From contig OY997653.1 in assembly GCA_963921795.1 (NCBI GenBank), forward strand, positions 29,152,587 to 29,216,586: 64,000 bases of DNA, written 5' to 3'. How positions within the stretch are numbered: position 1 is the first letter of the stretch; each line of letters opens with the position of its first letter. The position numbers and the translations under genes were made by a program. The notes below the pieces were generated by a model, which was given only the letters and a program-made list of their open reading frames with translations, made no database searches and had not been told where the DNA came from. This stretch comes from Nannobrachium achirus (Eukaryota; Chordata; Actinopteri; Myctophiformes; Myctophidae). Of the stretch, positions 53,061 to 64,000 are shown piece after piece.

Positions 53061-54257
53061 GTGAGTATAAACATAACAGAAACCTTGTGACAGTCATTTA
53101 TTCCCTTTCACTCACCAACTTCCTTCCAGACTCCCAGCCTCCCAGCCACTGATTACTGCGTTTTCTACCAAACACTGAGCACACAGATGCAGCTGTGCTG
53201 TAGTGTAGACCTACATATTTGTCTTGTCCTAAGTAATTCTACGTTTTAGCTTCTGTATTTGTATTAGTAGGTTTGGCCCTCGTCCTGAAATGTTCTTTTG
53301 CATCACTGTGGAAAGGTCACTTGGCAGGCGCATGTGTGAATGCAAGAATAAACATGGAATTGTCAGTGACATCACTCTTAGAAAATAAGTATTATGCATG
53401 CATGGCACAGTGACATGGTTTTACCACTTTAAACAGTTCAGATACAAGTGTAAACAATCATGAGTTTTAGTTTACAGCCTGCTTTTATTGAGAGAATTCT
53501 CACTGTGCATGTGACTGGATGTCTTCCAATACAGTCACTTCCTTAATTTCCCGTTTAGATGGGAATGTGGAACAGAGCATTTGTGAAGCAAGGTCTGACC
53601 TTGCTTTTGAGACTTCCTAACTGACAGGTTTGGTTGGGAGAGAAGTGGATCAGTATGTTTGTACAGGCCAGGCACGAATGATTCAGCAACAACAAAACTG
53701 TTTCCTGCAGCTCCGTGTTATAGTGTTAGCGTTAATGAAACAAGGACCTGGCACACAGACGGTATATGGAACCTGTTTTTTTTTCTGTGTTGAGAGCTGT
53801 GCATGACCACTTCCGGAAGTTAAAGTGACCATACATTATATAGTTGACTGAACAATGAACTCACTTCCTGTACTAGTGTATATCCATTTTAATAAGTGTG
53901 GAAGTGCTATTCAAGTACCCACTTTTTGTCTAGGACACCGACTATTAGTTTAGGCATTTAGTTCTCTCTCCTGTTTTCCAACATTGCAGGTGCAGGTTTA
54001 CATTGGAAGTCAGCGATCTCATAATTGTCATTTGCTATAGACATATTATTTTTAATCTAAAAAGTCACCTGGGCTGTTATTTCCCCCATCAGAGAAAGAC
54101 CTGAAGACAAAATGTGTGGTCGAGATGGAAGGGAACCAGACAGTGCTGCATCCAGCCAGCATCAACCTAAACAAAGGAGACCCCAGGTAGGGAACTGTTT
54201 GTTACTATGAAAAGCTCCACCGGCTGTCAGTCTGTCTGTCTGTCTGTCAGTCAGTCA

Positions 54258-54296
<39 letters not shown>

Positions 54297-57200
54297 AGTC
54301 AGTCTGTCAGTCTGTTTGTCACATCACACTTTTGCCCTACTCTTATCTCCGGAACCGTTGCCCTTATCCGTGCAAAACTTTGCACACAGACTCCTACCTT
54401 GGATGGCAACTCACAACCTCCAGCCCTGATTTCTCACATGGCCCTCTTCTAGCTCCACCATGAGGCTGATTATTGCAAAACAACATTTTTCTACACTGCT
54501 CCTACAGATTTTGGCCTAACATCATGCAAAGCGGTACACAGTATCTCTAACGTCATGTCATCAACATGGATCTGTCCCATTTCCAATATTCCCTCCTGAT
54601 TGGCTACGATTGCCTTCTAAAGTTTGTGTATTGGTTTACTCTGTACTATACTATCTTGGAAAGTCTTGCAAGTCTTTGCAGGGGGCTATCAAGCACTGGA
54701 CTTGACATTTTGTGTAAAAGGTTTAATATAACATTTTAAGATTGGAGCATAGGGGACTTTTGTGCTTAGCTGATATATTTATTATTTTATGTTGTGTTTA
54801 GTCATGCAGTCTCAGGAGTGCACTTTATAATTGGTCCCTGTTGGAAACAAATGAGTGTTCATGGTGCTTTGGCTATTCTCCACTTTAAGCAGGGCCACAG
54901 TGAATTATTTCAATGTTATGTTGCTCTTATTACTCTTCAAAAGTCATGGTTATTTTTCTCCCAGGACCCTAGCTATAGGTTTAGTTCATTTCCACCTGAA
55001 GGTGGAATTTATACAGGTTGCATAGGCTATACAGCTTGATAAAGGGATACCCTTTCTGTCTCCTACTGGATACACAAGGGTCTTTATTCTTTATTCTTCT
55101 TCTTCTATTAATGGCTTAGGAATGCAACAAAAACTAAACAATATCCATGAATTCATCAATTTAAGTCTCAAACACTCCATGGGGTGAGTAATCCATAGAA
55201 CAAAAGTCATTTTGGGGGTGAACTATCCCTTTAATGTAAAGTAGACACCTTGAAACAATTCCCTTCTCTTTTATGTTAGTTTGTACTGTATGCTCCTTTG
55301 CATAAGTCTACTGTCTGTGTGAAAGGATTCTGTCAAGGTTAATGTAATCAGAAAAAGCCAGCACACTGACACGCTGGCCTTTTTCTTATTACCTTGGACT
55401 GTTATGCTGTAGCTTCTCCACTCCTTAGTAAGCCATGAGGCAAGAGCGCAAACTTTTCTATATTATTCTCTTTGAGGTTAAGACAGAACACTGCGATACA
55501 GTGGGTGTGAATTCTACCCAGCTGGTCTCGGTGACCAGCAGCTAGCACGAAGAAGGCTCAAATCCAAACCTCACTTCTCTTTCATTCGTCCACACCCTGA
55601 CTTTCACTCTGCCTCCCAGCTGTTTTCCTACTCCTCCCTCCTCTGCTTCTTGCACCATGTCTTTCTTTACAAAGGGTGTGTCTGTTCCTGCTCATTCCTG
55701 CTCAGGTAGTCAGCCTAGAAGTTAAAACAGCAGCAATTAATGAGTCGGCACTTCATTGCCTGACTCGTCTTTTACCCAAAATATATTAAATTGTCCAGTG
55801 AATTGCAATAAATGAAAGGCATTGTAAATGTCAATGCATGGTGGTAATATAGGCTAGTTGTCATGGCGCCTCAGAAACCTCTTAAACCTTGTAATTAGTT
55901 GACCGGAGTCCCCCAGGGCTCTGTAATAGCCACGTTTCCTGTTTTCATTCAACACGAAAATAGACCATTTTCAATGCATTGTGGTGTGGTGAGCTTGTGG
56001 ATCTGCTATTTTTGCCAATCAAATGTGTGCCCCGGAATAGGGATGCCAGGGTTCAAGTGTTTAAAAAATCTGATCATGTACAGTATATTTAAAGTACTTA
56101 TGTAGTGTAATAATACATCAGATTTATATAGCGCTTTTAATGGTCGCTGTTCAAAACAAATCAAAATAAACAACTTTATTAGGAGAGAAAGGCACAAAAT
56201 TGAGCAAAGAATGGGAGAAAGGGAGATTTTAGTTGGGTGGGGAAAGCGAGTCTGAAGTGTAGTATGTATGAGGGTAAATAAATACCAATGTCCCTGATCT
56301 TGACTGGTGGTGATAACGTCCTGTCTGCTCCTAGCAGTTAGCCAGGTACTGTGAGGCTGGCCAACAACACAGAGGAGGCCAGGTACACTACAACATCCAG
56401 TGTTCATTTAACTAGTAAATTAATGGACCCTTAGCTTTGGAATTCCATGTTTTTTTTTAATACCCAGGGTGAGGTATCTATCAAGGTCAGGTATCTTATC
56501 TTACTTTTGTGCCCGTTCTTCAAATCAACTTTGGATTGGGTCACCCTCATCCAGATACAAACTCTTCACGATGACCAAATGCAGCTTACCAGAGATCGGG
56601 GGCTACATATCACAGTGTAGGCTATAATTAATTAAAACAAGTCTAGTAGAATAATGGAGTCATTTTAAGTTTATCATTATTACTTGCTTCGATATTCGCT
56701 TATGGGAGAGCGCCTCCTGGTGTGATCACAGATCGAGTGCACATCTCGCCCATACAGAACATGGGTTAAGTTCGTAACCTAATGTTTTGATGTTGCCATG
56801 CCGACAACAAACTGTAGGTTTGATCCAGTTAAAAACCAAGACTGGATTGCCTGATCTAATCCACTTTCAGAATCCTTTCTGTCTTTTGAATAACCCATTT
56901 TCAAGATTGGATCCAATCGGATGGCCAAAAATCCTGTCGAATTGCTTCTGAACAACTGGGCCCTTGATTTGACTGTGTAGAAGATGCTCCCAAGAGGTTT
57001 TTGGCTCCTGCTCAGGTGGCCTGATTCAACAGGCATTCTTTAGGTCAAACTCCTTTAGCCAGGAAATGAATCCCTGCCTTTGTTCAAAGGTGGATCTCAC
57101 ATTTCACTATTTTTTTTACCCCCAGTGTCATTTAGCTAGAGTCTGCCTTGGCAGTCTTTAGTATTTGTGGTTGTTTTCTGAACTGTGTGTAGTACAGAAT

Positions 57201-60200
57201 GTATACGTTACATTGGTGTGTGTATTCTGCCCTAACGTGCCCACTGTAAGTATTCAGCCGTGGTATGTTCCCTTATGGGGCTCAGTGCGAACAGGTTTTA
57301 CAGGCTCCAGGAGTCCTTTTTAGACGCTCATGCAGACAGAGGAAGGAAATGCAAATAGACAGATGGAACTGCCAAAACATGGCAGACAACTTTTAGGTGT
57401 AATAACTGAATATGTTTTGCCTGAATAAGCACATAATATGTAAAGTAAACATGTTATGGCTGCTCCATCTCACTTATGTTTCTAGCTTTTGACATAGGTG
57501 GTGACATTAACCCTGGCATCGCTATTTTGGGCATTGTAGGTGAAAATCCACAAAAGAAAAGTGACAATAGAACAAGATTGGCTATTTCTGCTGTGTCTGG
57601 AGTGGGGAACGTTTTTGTTCCGCCCCAGGATAATGGATGTAGGGGATTTTTTGATTATCGCGATAATATCGTAAATAACAATTTCTTTGGTCACAATAAT
57701 CGTGGCATGAATTTTCATATCGTCCCATCCCTAGTCTGGAGTAGTTAAAACCTTAAACATTGTGTGAATAAAGTATTGGATGGAAAGGGTCATTAGCTCA
57801 ATGGGCTGCCATGTTGTCTAGTGGCTCACCATACTGTACATGCAAGTAGAATCTGTGGTGTCTAAACATGGGTTTGTTGTTTATGTGAGGGGGACTTATT
57901 TGATTACTCAATCCTCCCAGTGCGTTTCTGCTTTGCCAGCTTGTTGGCTGAATGGCTGACAAGACAAATGCAGAAATGATATTATGGCACTTTGACGTGT
58001 TATGTTAACAGACAAAATGACAGGGGCGGTTGTGAAACCTTGAATAGAGAGGGATCTGGTTTTGAATCCAGCCTGACGTGTTGCATGTCGTTCTTCTGCT
58101 GTAACCTTCCTTTCCTGGTTTCCCAGCTGTTCGTTATAGCAGAAATGTTTGTTTCCATAATAATGGCTGCAACGACTAAGGGTCGATCTGGGCCGATGCA
58201 TACTCCACTTTTTGAGACGAATTTATTTCGGTTCCGTTCGGGGAGCCACAAAATCTCGGCAGCACCGAACAGCCAAATTAATGACGGTACCCGCCCCCCC
58301 GAACCTCTGAAAGACGTCATATTGTAGTTTAGACGGAGCCGAACCGAGCCCTAAGCGTCTGTGATATGCACTGTGTACACCCTCCATCCTCAAAATGTAA
58401 TATAATTTATGTAATGTGTATTTGCAACTTATTGAAGTGCAGGCCAGGTTTATCAGATACCTCCAATTGACCTTAGCTTATGTGTTGTTATTCATGCAGA
58501 CTTGCATGGTAAGCTGGCCTGGCCCACCATACTCCTCCCTGACTCCCTCCCTCATCACACTCCACTAGTGACTCCTTGGAGCTGTCTGGCTCTGCCAGTT
58601 ATCTCAGGAATGTCCTAGCTAACCAGCCCAGGACGGGACAGGAGAGAGAGAGGGCTTAATGTTGCTCTTTCATGGACATATATAGGCGCCAAGTTGTACA
58701 CAGGGAGGCCTTGTTCCATAAGGCTTGGCCCTGTGTTGGGTCAGGACTAAATTTGAAATAAGTTTATTTTTTCTCTCTCCAAAAATTGCTTGTTGCATGA
58801 GTGCAGACTGTATGTTTTGTGTACCGTGGAAGACAGAATATGTTACTAGTGAAGTTTCATTGGGAAGAAGATGCCAATGTATATTTTCACTACATCAACC
58901 GCAAGTGCAAATTATTTTTACGAATATATATTTTGTTGTTGTAGGTTTTTTTAAATTTAGAAGGGACACTGAAGGCAGAAAGGGGGAAAACAGGCAACAC
59001 ATTCTAGAAATGTGTAAACAGTCGTCTATTTTGTGACATGGCAGTTTTGAGCTAATCTTAGTTAGCTAATCTTCAGCACCTCATGGTGCTTGCTGCTATG
59101 TGTCCTTGAACAGAGGGCAATGTTGGTACAGGTGGCAGTCGTTGCATGAACATACATGCTGATCTACAAACGTCACAATGTGGTGTGTGGCATCACACTG
59201 CCACATGTTGTATCACTGCGCAGACTGTGATGCAAACTTGACCTTGTAGCTCTGCTATTTTCACCAGATGTTGTTGACCCATTATGACATGCCCACAATA
59301 TGGAAGCTAGGGCTAGTGGTTAACTCACCATGTCACTCAAGTATCACTAGACATGATGAGTGTGTGTTGTGAGGATGTTTTGCAACTGAATTATTGTCTT
59401 GTTTTTGTTTTGTCTTGATTTCTTAGAGAGTCTAGTTATAAAAGAATGTGATGTGGCAACATAACAGTATTAAAGGAATGGTTCATCCCCAAAATTATTT
59501 ATTTTTTATCGATTACTCACCCCATGGTGACTTGAGTTCAATAATATTTTTAGAAATGCGACAAAAACATATTGAACTCAACCATGGGGTGAGTAACCGA
59601 TAGAGGAAAAAAAAGTCATTTTGGGGGTGAACTATTCCTTTAAGCCTTTCTTGCAGGAATGCTTTCAGTCAGCGTGGGTGATTAATGAGTATACCAGGAG
59701 ATCACACTGCAGTATTATAAAGCTGATGATGAAATTACACACCCTCTTGCTTGAATGCTGAAGTATAGCTGGCATCAGATGTGTAGAACATTGGTCTGTC
59801 TTGGGACACACTTGAGACAGGAGGGACAGTTCTGAACATGATCGCAGGCACGTGCACACATAGACATCAAAGGGGGCTTGAGCCCCTGCCCTTTTATCCG
59901 TCTGTAAAAAGTGCCCTCTCCAGACCATGAATGCTGTTTTACTATGGTGAAAGAAATGCAAATGTGCCCCCCTTTCCATGCCATACATGAAGGCAGCATT
60001 CAAGAGAATTGCCTTGTCCAAACTCTCCTGAACTTGAATACAGCATCTTATGTTGATAGAATTGCCCTTACTGTGTAGATAGATAGATAGATAGATACAT
60101 TTTTATTAAAGTGTCATGCACCACACGGTGCCCAGCCCGCACGGGCTTACAAGACACTCACAACATAGTATACATACAGTACACCAAAATGTATTAAGTG

Positions 60201-63200
60201 TCCATGCTGTCACACCACATCTCCAGTATTGACTTGATTATGCTTAGTTCAGTGTGGTATCACGTACCGAAAATAGCCGACCTACAAGCTCACAACACGT
60301 CGCAGCTCGACGCGCTGTGAGCTTGGAGGTCTGCTATTTTCGATATTTCCACCAAAAGCCCTTTTAGAAATGTCAGCCCCTGCCTCTCTAACATTCTCTG
60401 CACATCCCTGCATGATGTTGCACTGTTTCTTAACTCTATTTCTGGTGCACATAATACAGCTAGCTTCCCCCCCCCCAGGAAGTAATTTGTTGTATTCACA
60501 TGATATCCCAGGTCTAAATTAATCTCTTATTTGATAGCTAGATTAAAAATACAAACTGTAGCTACTATGGACTGGAGAATCTCTTGCAGGCTTGCACGGA
60601 TGTTGAAATAAAGGCCTGTCTCACGGACACGCTGTGGTTACAAGGTGCTTAATGTCACAGAAGGTTACATTCTCCCCTTGATTCACAGCGAGCCAAAGAG
60701 GATTAGTGACCCAGACCATGTTTTAAGCTTCAGTGAAATTAAAGCACTTTTTATCCATTAAAGACTGTTCTCTTACTCCACTGACTTTGACCCTGGAGCC
60801 ATGTCTGGCGTCTTTATTATGACGCCAGACATGCTATACTTGCTACAGTACATTGTAGCCTTCAGCATGTTGTTTTTCTTTGGACAATAGTCATGCTTTA
60901 ATGTTTTCTTTATAATGTAATATGAGTAAGAAAGCTTAGATGGTGAAGTGGAGGTATGAGAGGACAGGACTGTCAGGATATTGTCCAAGGCTGAATCCAA
61001 GGGGATCCAATGTGGGTCCAGTCTCCAGCGATTATGCCATCCCTTGGCTTAGCCATCCTCTATCTAACATGGGCTTTCTTCATTGCACATGAGTTGATAG
61101 TATGGAGATGAGTCAGCTGGTAGGGGTTCAGTGTTGTGCTAAATGAAACTTGGCACAAAACGTAAACAATATTGATGGGCACATTAGGGATGCCTATCTG
61201 CCAACAACGAGGCCAGATGATGAACCAAGTGTTGCCTTTGTTTTGGAATTAATTTAAAAGTAAATGTCTCATGGTAAGTTGTTATACGTTGTTTCCTATG
61301 ACACGCACTGTAGATAGGCATCATAGGCTGTTAACATTGGGAAGCAGTGGCTCATGAGGTAGAGTGGCCGTCTTGGATCCAGTAGTTTTGGTCCAATCCC
61401 CGGCTCCTCCTGGCCTCATGTGAACTGAGCAGGTTGATGTTCCCTTCACTGTCTTGTGTTTGAATGTGTACGTGAATGTACCATTTATAACGGCTCATAA
61501 GTTAACTGTGGTTATTTTGTCTTTTCCATGTGCTGTGGCCAGGAATCAACCAAAGGTGAGTTCAATCTAAAGTTGAATCAGCATGTTAAATTGAAAGTAG
61601 TTTGTTTGTTAGCATACAACCTCTTACTACAGTATGTACGGAGTACTACGGACTGAGTTATGGTACATCGTTGGTTGTGTGCTGTTTTTACATGTTTAAC
61701 AATGTTTTTTTTATGTGTTGTCTTCAGGTTTTTGCTTACGACTACTGTTTTTGGTCTATGGATGAATCCCAAAAAGACAAGTATGCAGGTTAGTAGACTA
61801 CATTCTTGCTAGTGTCAGCATTTTGTTTCCAACACGGCTTGAATCGGTACAATCGTGTGTGTTTGAAACACAAGCAACTCTGCCTGCTGTTGGGTTATTC
61901 ATTAATGTTATCTGCAGGGCTATGTGTTTCCTGGTATTCAGAACATTGTATGGAGTTGAAACGACTTTGTGAGAGAGACCTGTGTTATTGTTTCGCACAC
62001 CAAAATTTGCCGATTTACAAGCTCACAACGCATTCACATGTTGTGAGCCTTTCTATTTTATTTATATTTATTTAGTTTATGTATAAAATATTTATACATG
62101 TACAGTTTATTTGCCCAACTACACACTTATTATATTTGAAAGAAGTCTTTAGGAGTCTTTTCTGGACTGTGAAAATAGCTGTTTGTTTGTTTGTTGTGAT
62201 TGACTCCCCTGGACCCTGATCCTGTACACTGAGAATAACGGCTGGCTGTAACCTTGTGAAATGTTTACGTGTTTGTTTTGTGATGCCCTTGTCTCTCCTT
62301 CCTGTTATGGGGGTTTGCTCTATATGCCACTAGGGGGCTTATGTCCTGCCTGTACCATACATTAGTTTGTTCATGTACTTCATGTGGCCTAATGGGCATT
62401 TCTGTTGTTTTTTGCAGGTCAAGATATTGTGTTCCAGTGCCTTGGAGAGAGTCTGCTGGACAATGCCTTCATGGGCTACAATGCCTGCATCTTTGCATAT
62501 GGACAGACAGGTGACACATGCCCAGAAACATTGAGATTCAGATTCGTTTTTAGTAACGGAACTCTCCCTTGTGGGTGCTCTGTATTAGCCTGCTTCCAGA
62601 CCAGAGACCCCGCCCACTCTCAGAGTGGACTCTTTCTCTGGTCTGGAGCTTAGTACATGAATCGGTTTTTATTTTCGGCTGTCCAATGAGCGCGCGGGGT
62701 GGGGGTGGGGGTGGGGTGGGTCTAACGAATATCCAATCCGCGCAGCAGTTGAAACGATTCAAACGAAGTTCACACACACAGAGGAAGGCACACACACACA
62801 CACACACACGCACAAGCGCACTGATTTCACCAAGCTGTTTAATGTTGATTACAAGTTTTCTGGTCGCAGTTCTGTGTGGAAGCAGTCACTGGCACAGACA
62901 GAGACACACACACAATCACACACACACTCCCCGACGGTGCGTCGCGTCCACCGTGCGTCGCGATCACTCGCGCGCGGACACGCGCGTGCACGCTCGCAAA
63001 AAAGTCCCCCGTAAATCGCTCAGAATGGAGCACAGTTTCAGACTAAAGCGTGAGCTGAGTCTGAAATCAGGCTAGCTCTGTATCACAAAGAAGATTACTA
63101 CATGTACAGTCATTGTACCTCAATTCTGGCTTTTGTTTAGGCTTAATTGTCTTTTGGTTCAATGTTGTCGGTTCCCATATCTGTATGTTTAAAATAATGG

Positions 63201-63880
63201 ACAAAAGTCATCCTTAATACATTTTAGTTTGGCTTGCAGGCCTGGGAAGCAGTGTGATAGAAAATAATAATAATACAAATAAAATAAAAACACCATCTCA
63301 TACTTCATTATGTAACATGTGTGGCCTTTATATCTCTGTGTTATCTTTAGTTCATTAGTTCTGTATGCTCACACAAACATGTAATAGTATGCTAATTACG
63401 GCTGCAACTATTATGTTCTTAAGTCATTAATAGTTCAATTCAATCAATATTGTTTTTATTTGTGCAATTAATTAAAATTACTTTTCCTTCTGAACTTGTA
63501 AATAGCACGTACAGTATGTGTACTTGATACATTACAAAACCGAGATCATTCTTTTAACTAAAAGTCAATTTGATACATTTTCTGTTTAGTGATGACTTAA
63601 TAGACTAATCAATTAATCGTTTCCCTCCTAGTTCTAATATTCTGTAGGTTAACCTTGATTGATCCATGGTTGATGCTTTCTCCGTGTGGTTCTCCTCAGG
63701 TTCTGGTAAGTCCTACACTATGATGGGCTCGGTGGAGCAGCCTGGCCTGAGCCCTCGCCTGTGCAGCTCTCTGTTCAGCAGGATCCAGAAGGCGGTGGGG
63801 GAGGGGGAGGGCTTCACCGTGGAGGTGTCCTACATGGAGATCTACAACGAGAAGGTCCGAGACCTCCTCGATCCCAAAGG
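52991..63880 (+). CDS. kif13b: Kinesin-3 family motor KIF13 (5' part of gene)
   Basis: Six coding exons: 52991-53060, 54093-54186, 61543-61555, 61728-61788, 62418-62510 and 63700-63880. They splice in frame to 170 codons plus two bases and continue past the window. The product begins [20 protein letters not shown], the start of a kinesin motor. P-loop GQTGSGKS is split over exons 5 and 6, and [16 protein letters not shown] is the kinesin L6/beta region. FCWSMDES-type and YAGQDIVF wording (here [18 protein letters not shown]) identifies KIF13. Some stretches look like KIF13A ([14 protein letters not shown]), others like KIF13B (NQPKVFAYD, YAGQDIVF). Linkage to elp3 supports KIF13B, since both human genes lie on 8p21. 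KIF13 proteins are plus-end-directed cargo motors. The ATG context (GGCGCCATGG) is strong. Confidence 0.88.
54093..54186 (+). CDS. kif13b: kif13b exon 2
   Basis: Acceptor [30 protein letters not shown] then [11 protein letters not shown] and AG of arginine; donor CAG/GTAGGG. Confidence 0.9.
54207..54600. mobile_element. Old copy of the hairpin-ended element
   Basis: CTCCACCGGCTGTCAGTCTG and later CACTTTTGCCCTACTC, TGCTCCTACAGATTTTGGCC and GTACACAGTATCTCTA match 5205-6132 with many changes. CTGT repeats replace the CACTCCCTCCGT units. Confidence 0.65.
59470..59643. mobile_element. MITE of the AAAGGAGTAGTTCACC family
   Basis: TTAAAGGAATGGTTCATCCC and GGGGGTGAACTATTCCTTTAA; the interior is mostly a fold-back. 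Confidence 0.82.
60266..60344. repeat. Hairpin module with compensated stem changes
   Basis: ACCGAAAATAGCCGACCTAC ... GGAGGTCTGCTATTTTCG. The usual GATCT/AGATC pair is GACCT/AGGTC, changed in both arms. Confidence 0.92.
61543..61555 (+). CDS. kif13b: kif13b exon 3, 13-nt microexon
   Basis: GTGGCCAG/GAATCAACCAAAG/GTGAGT. It supplies the last base of arginine and N-Q-P-K. Without it the frame between exons 2 and 4 is lost. Confidence 0.85.
61728..61788 (+). CDS. kif13b: kif13b exon 4
   Basis: [20 protein letters not shown] plus G. Acceptor TTGTCTTCAG, donor GCAG/GTTAGT. Confidence 0.9.
62001..62058. repeat. Degenerate hairpin module in kif13b intron 4
   Basis: CACCAAAATTTGCCGATTTA, CAAGCTCACAACGC, then TGTTGTGAGCCTTTCTATTTT. 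The right outer arm is eroded. Confidence 0.65.
62418..62510 (+). CDS. kif13b: kif13b exon 5 (first half of P-loop)
   Basis: [20 protein letters not shown] then [10 protein letters not shown] and G. Acceptor TTTTTTGCAG, donor ACAG/GTGACA. Confidence 0.92.
62511..63699 (+). other. kif13b intron 5 with CpG-rich patch
   Basis: An inverted pair CTCTCAGAGTGGACTC/..., a G-rich run GGGGTGGGGGTGGGGGTGGG (62697-62718), CA repeats, and a CpG-rich stretch at 62930-63000 (GCGCGCGGACACGCGCGTGC). No exon recognised. Confidence 0.55.
63700..63880 (+). CDS. kif13b: kif13b exon 6 (second half of P-loop)
   Basis: [20 protein letters not shown] then [20 protein letters not shown] and [20 protein letters not shown]. 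Donor AAAGG/GTAAGT at 63880/63881; the gene continues beyond the window. Confidence 0.92.
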
Positions 63881-64000
63881 GTAAGTCATTTGGGAATCCG
63901 TCTTACTCAAGAGGCGTAATCTCAGAAAGAAATAGCGGGTGGTGTGGTGGAATTCAGATCAATCAATAATCAAGACAATCGAGACAAGACAATTATATTA

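Larger units (their letters stand above)
54187..61542 (+). other. kif13b intron 2, 7.4 kb
   Basis: Seen: an old copy of the hairpin-ended element (54207-54600) with a (CTGT)n tract, MITE pieces at about 55089-55236, 57640-57735 and 59470-59643, hairpin modules at 55985-56020 (arm) and 60266-60344, and (GATA)5 at 60078-60098. No exon seen. Confidence 0.6.

Noticed and set aside
62569..63075. 168-codon ORF in kif13b intron 5
   Set aside because: Composed largely of HTHTHT and basic low-complexity sequence from CA and CpG repeats.

Overview
The window is fish (teleost) nuclear DNA. It contains large genes with GT-AG introns, very long CA/TG microsatellites, tRNA-derived SINEs and dozens of small TIR elements (MITEs). 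The recognisable proteins are closest, as I remember those families, to fish and vertebrate orthologues. The species cannot be told from the sequence.

Layout. (1) 440-7451, plus strand: the last three coding exons of an STK35/PDIK1L-type protein kinase; its N-lobe exons lie before the window. A likely 3'UTR with an inserted MITE runs to a poly(A) signal near 9572. (2) 15825-49896, minus strand: a complete elp3 gene (Elongator catalytic subunit, radical SAM plus acetyltransferase). I could assemble 15 coding exons whose lengths sum to 1662 nt, giving 553 codons plus stop with every junction in phase. (3) 17321-19930, plus strand, inside elp3 intron 13 and antisense to it: an uninterrupted 869-codon inter-alpha-trypsin inhibitor heavy chain (ITIH). 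This is an intact intronless copy of a normally many-exon gene. (4) 52991 to beyond the right end, plus strand: the first six coding exons of a kinesin-3 gene, best read as kif13b. It is divergent from elp3 across about 3.1 kb.

Much of the remainder is repeats. Several MITE families have verifiable 8-bp target duplications (hAT type); others are flanked by TTAA (piggyBac type). There are also two near-identical elements of about 1 kb with hairpin ends and SINE copies with clean target duplications.

The most unusual observation is a palindromic hairpin module with arm core AAAATAGCAGATCTACAAGC. It occurs about 30 times, whole or as one arm, in the middle of MITE families whose ends are unrelated, and its two arms carry matching compensatory changes.

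elp3 also has odd splicing architecture. One 5' splice site, together with 20 nt of its exon, has been amplified into a minisatellite of 11 further copies in the intron. Two other introns end in enormous (TG)n tracts abutting the 3' splice site. All gene calls come from reading the translated sequence and remembered family motifs; no database search was run.
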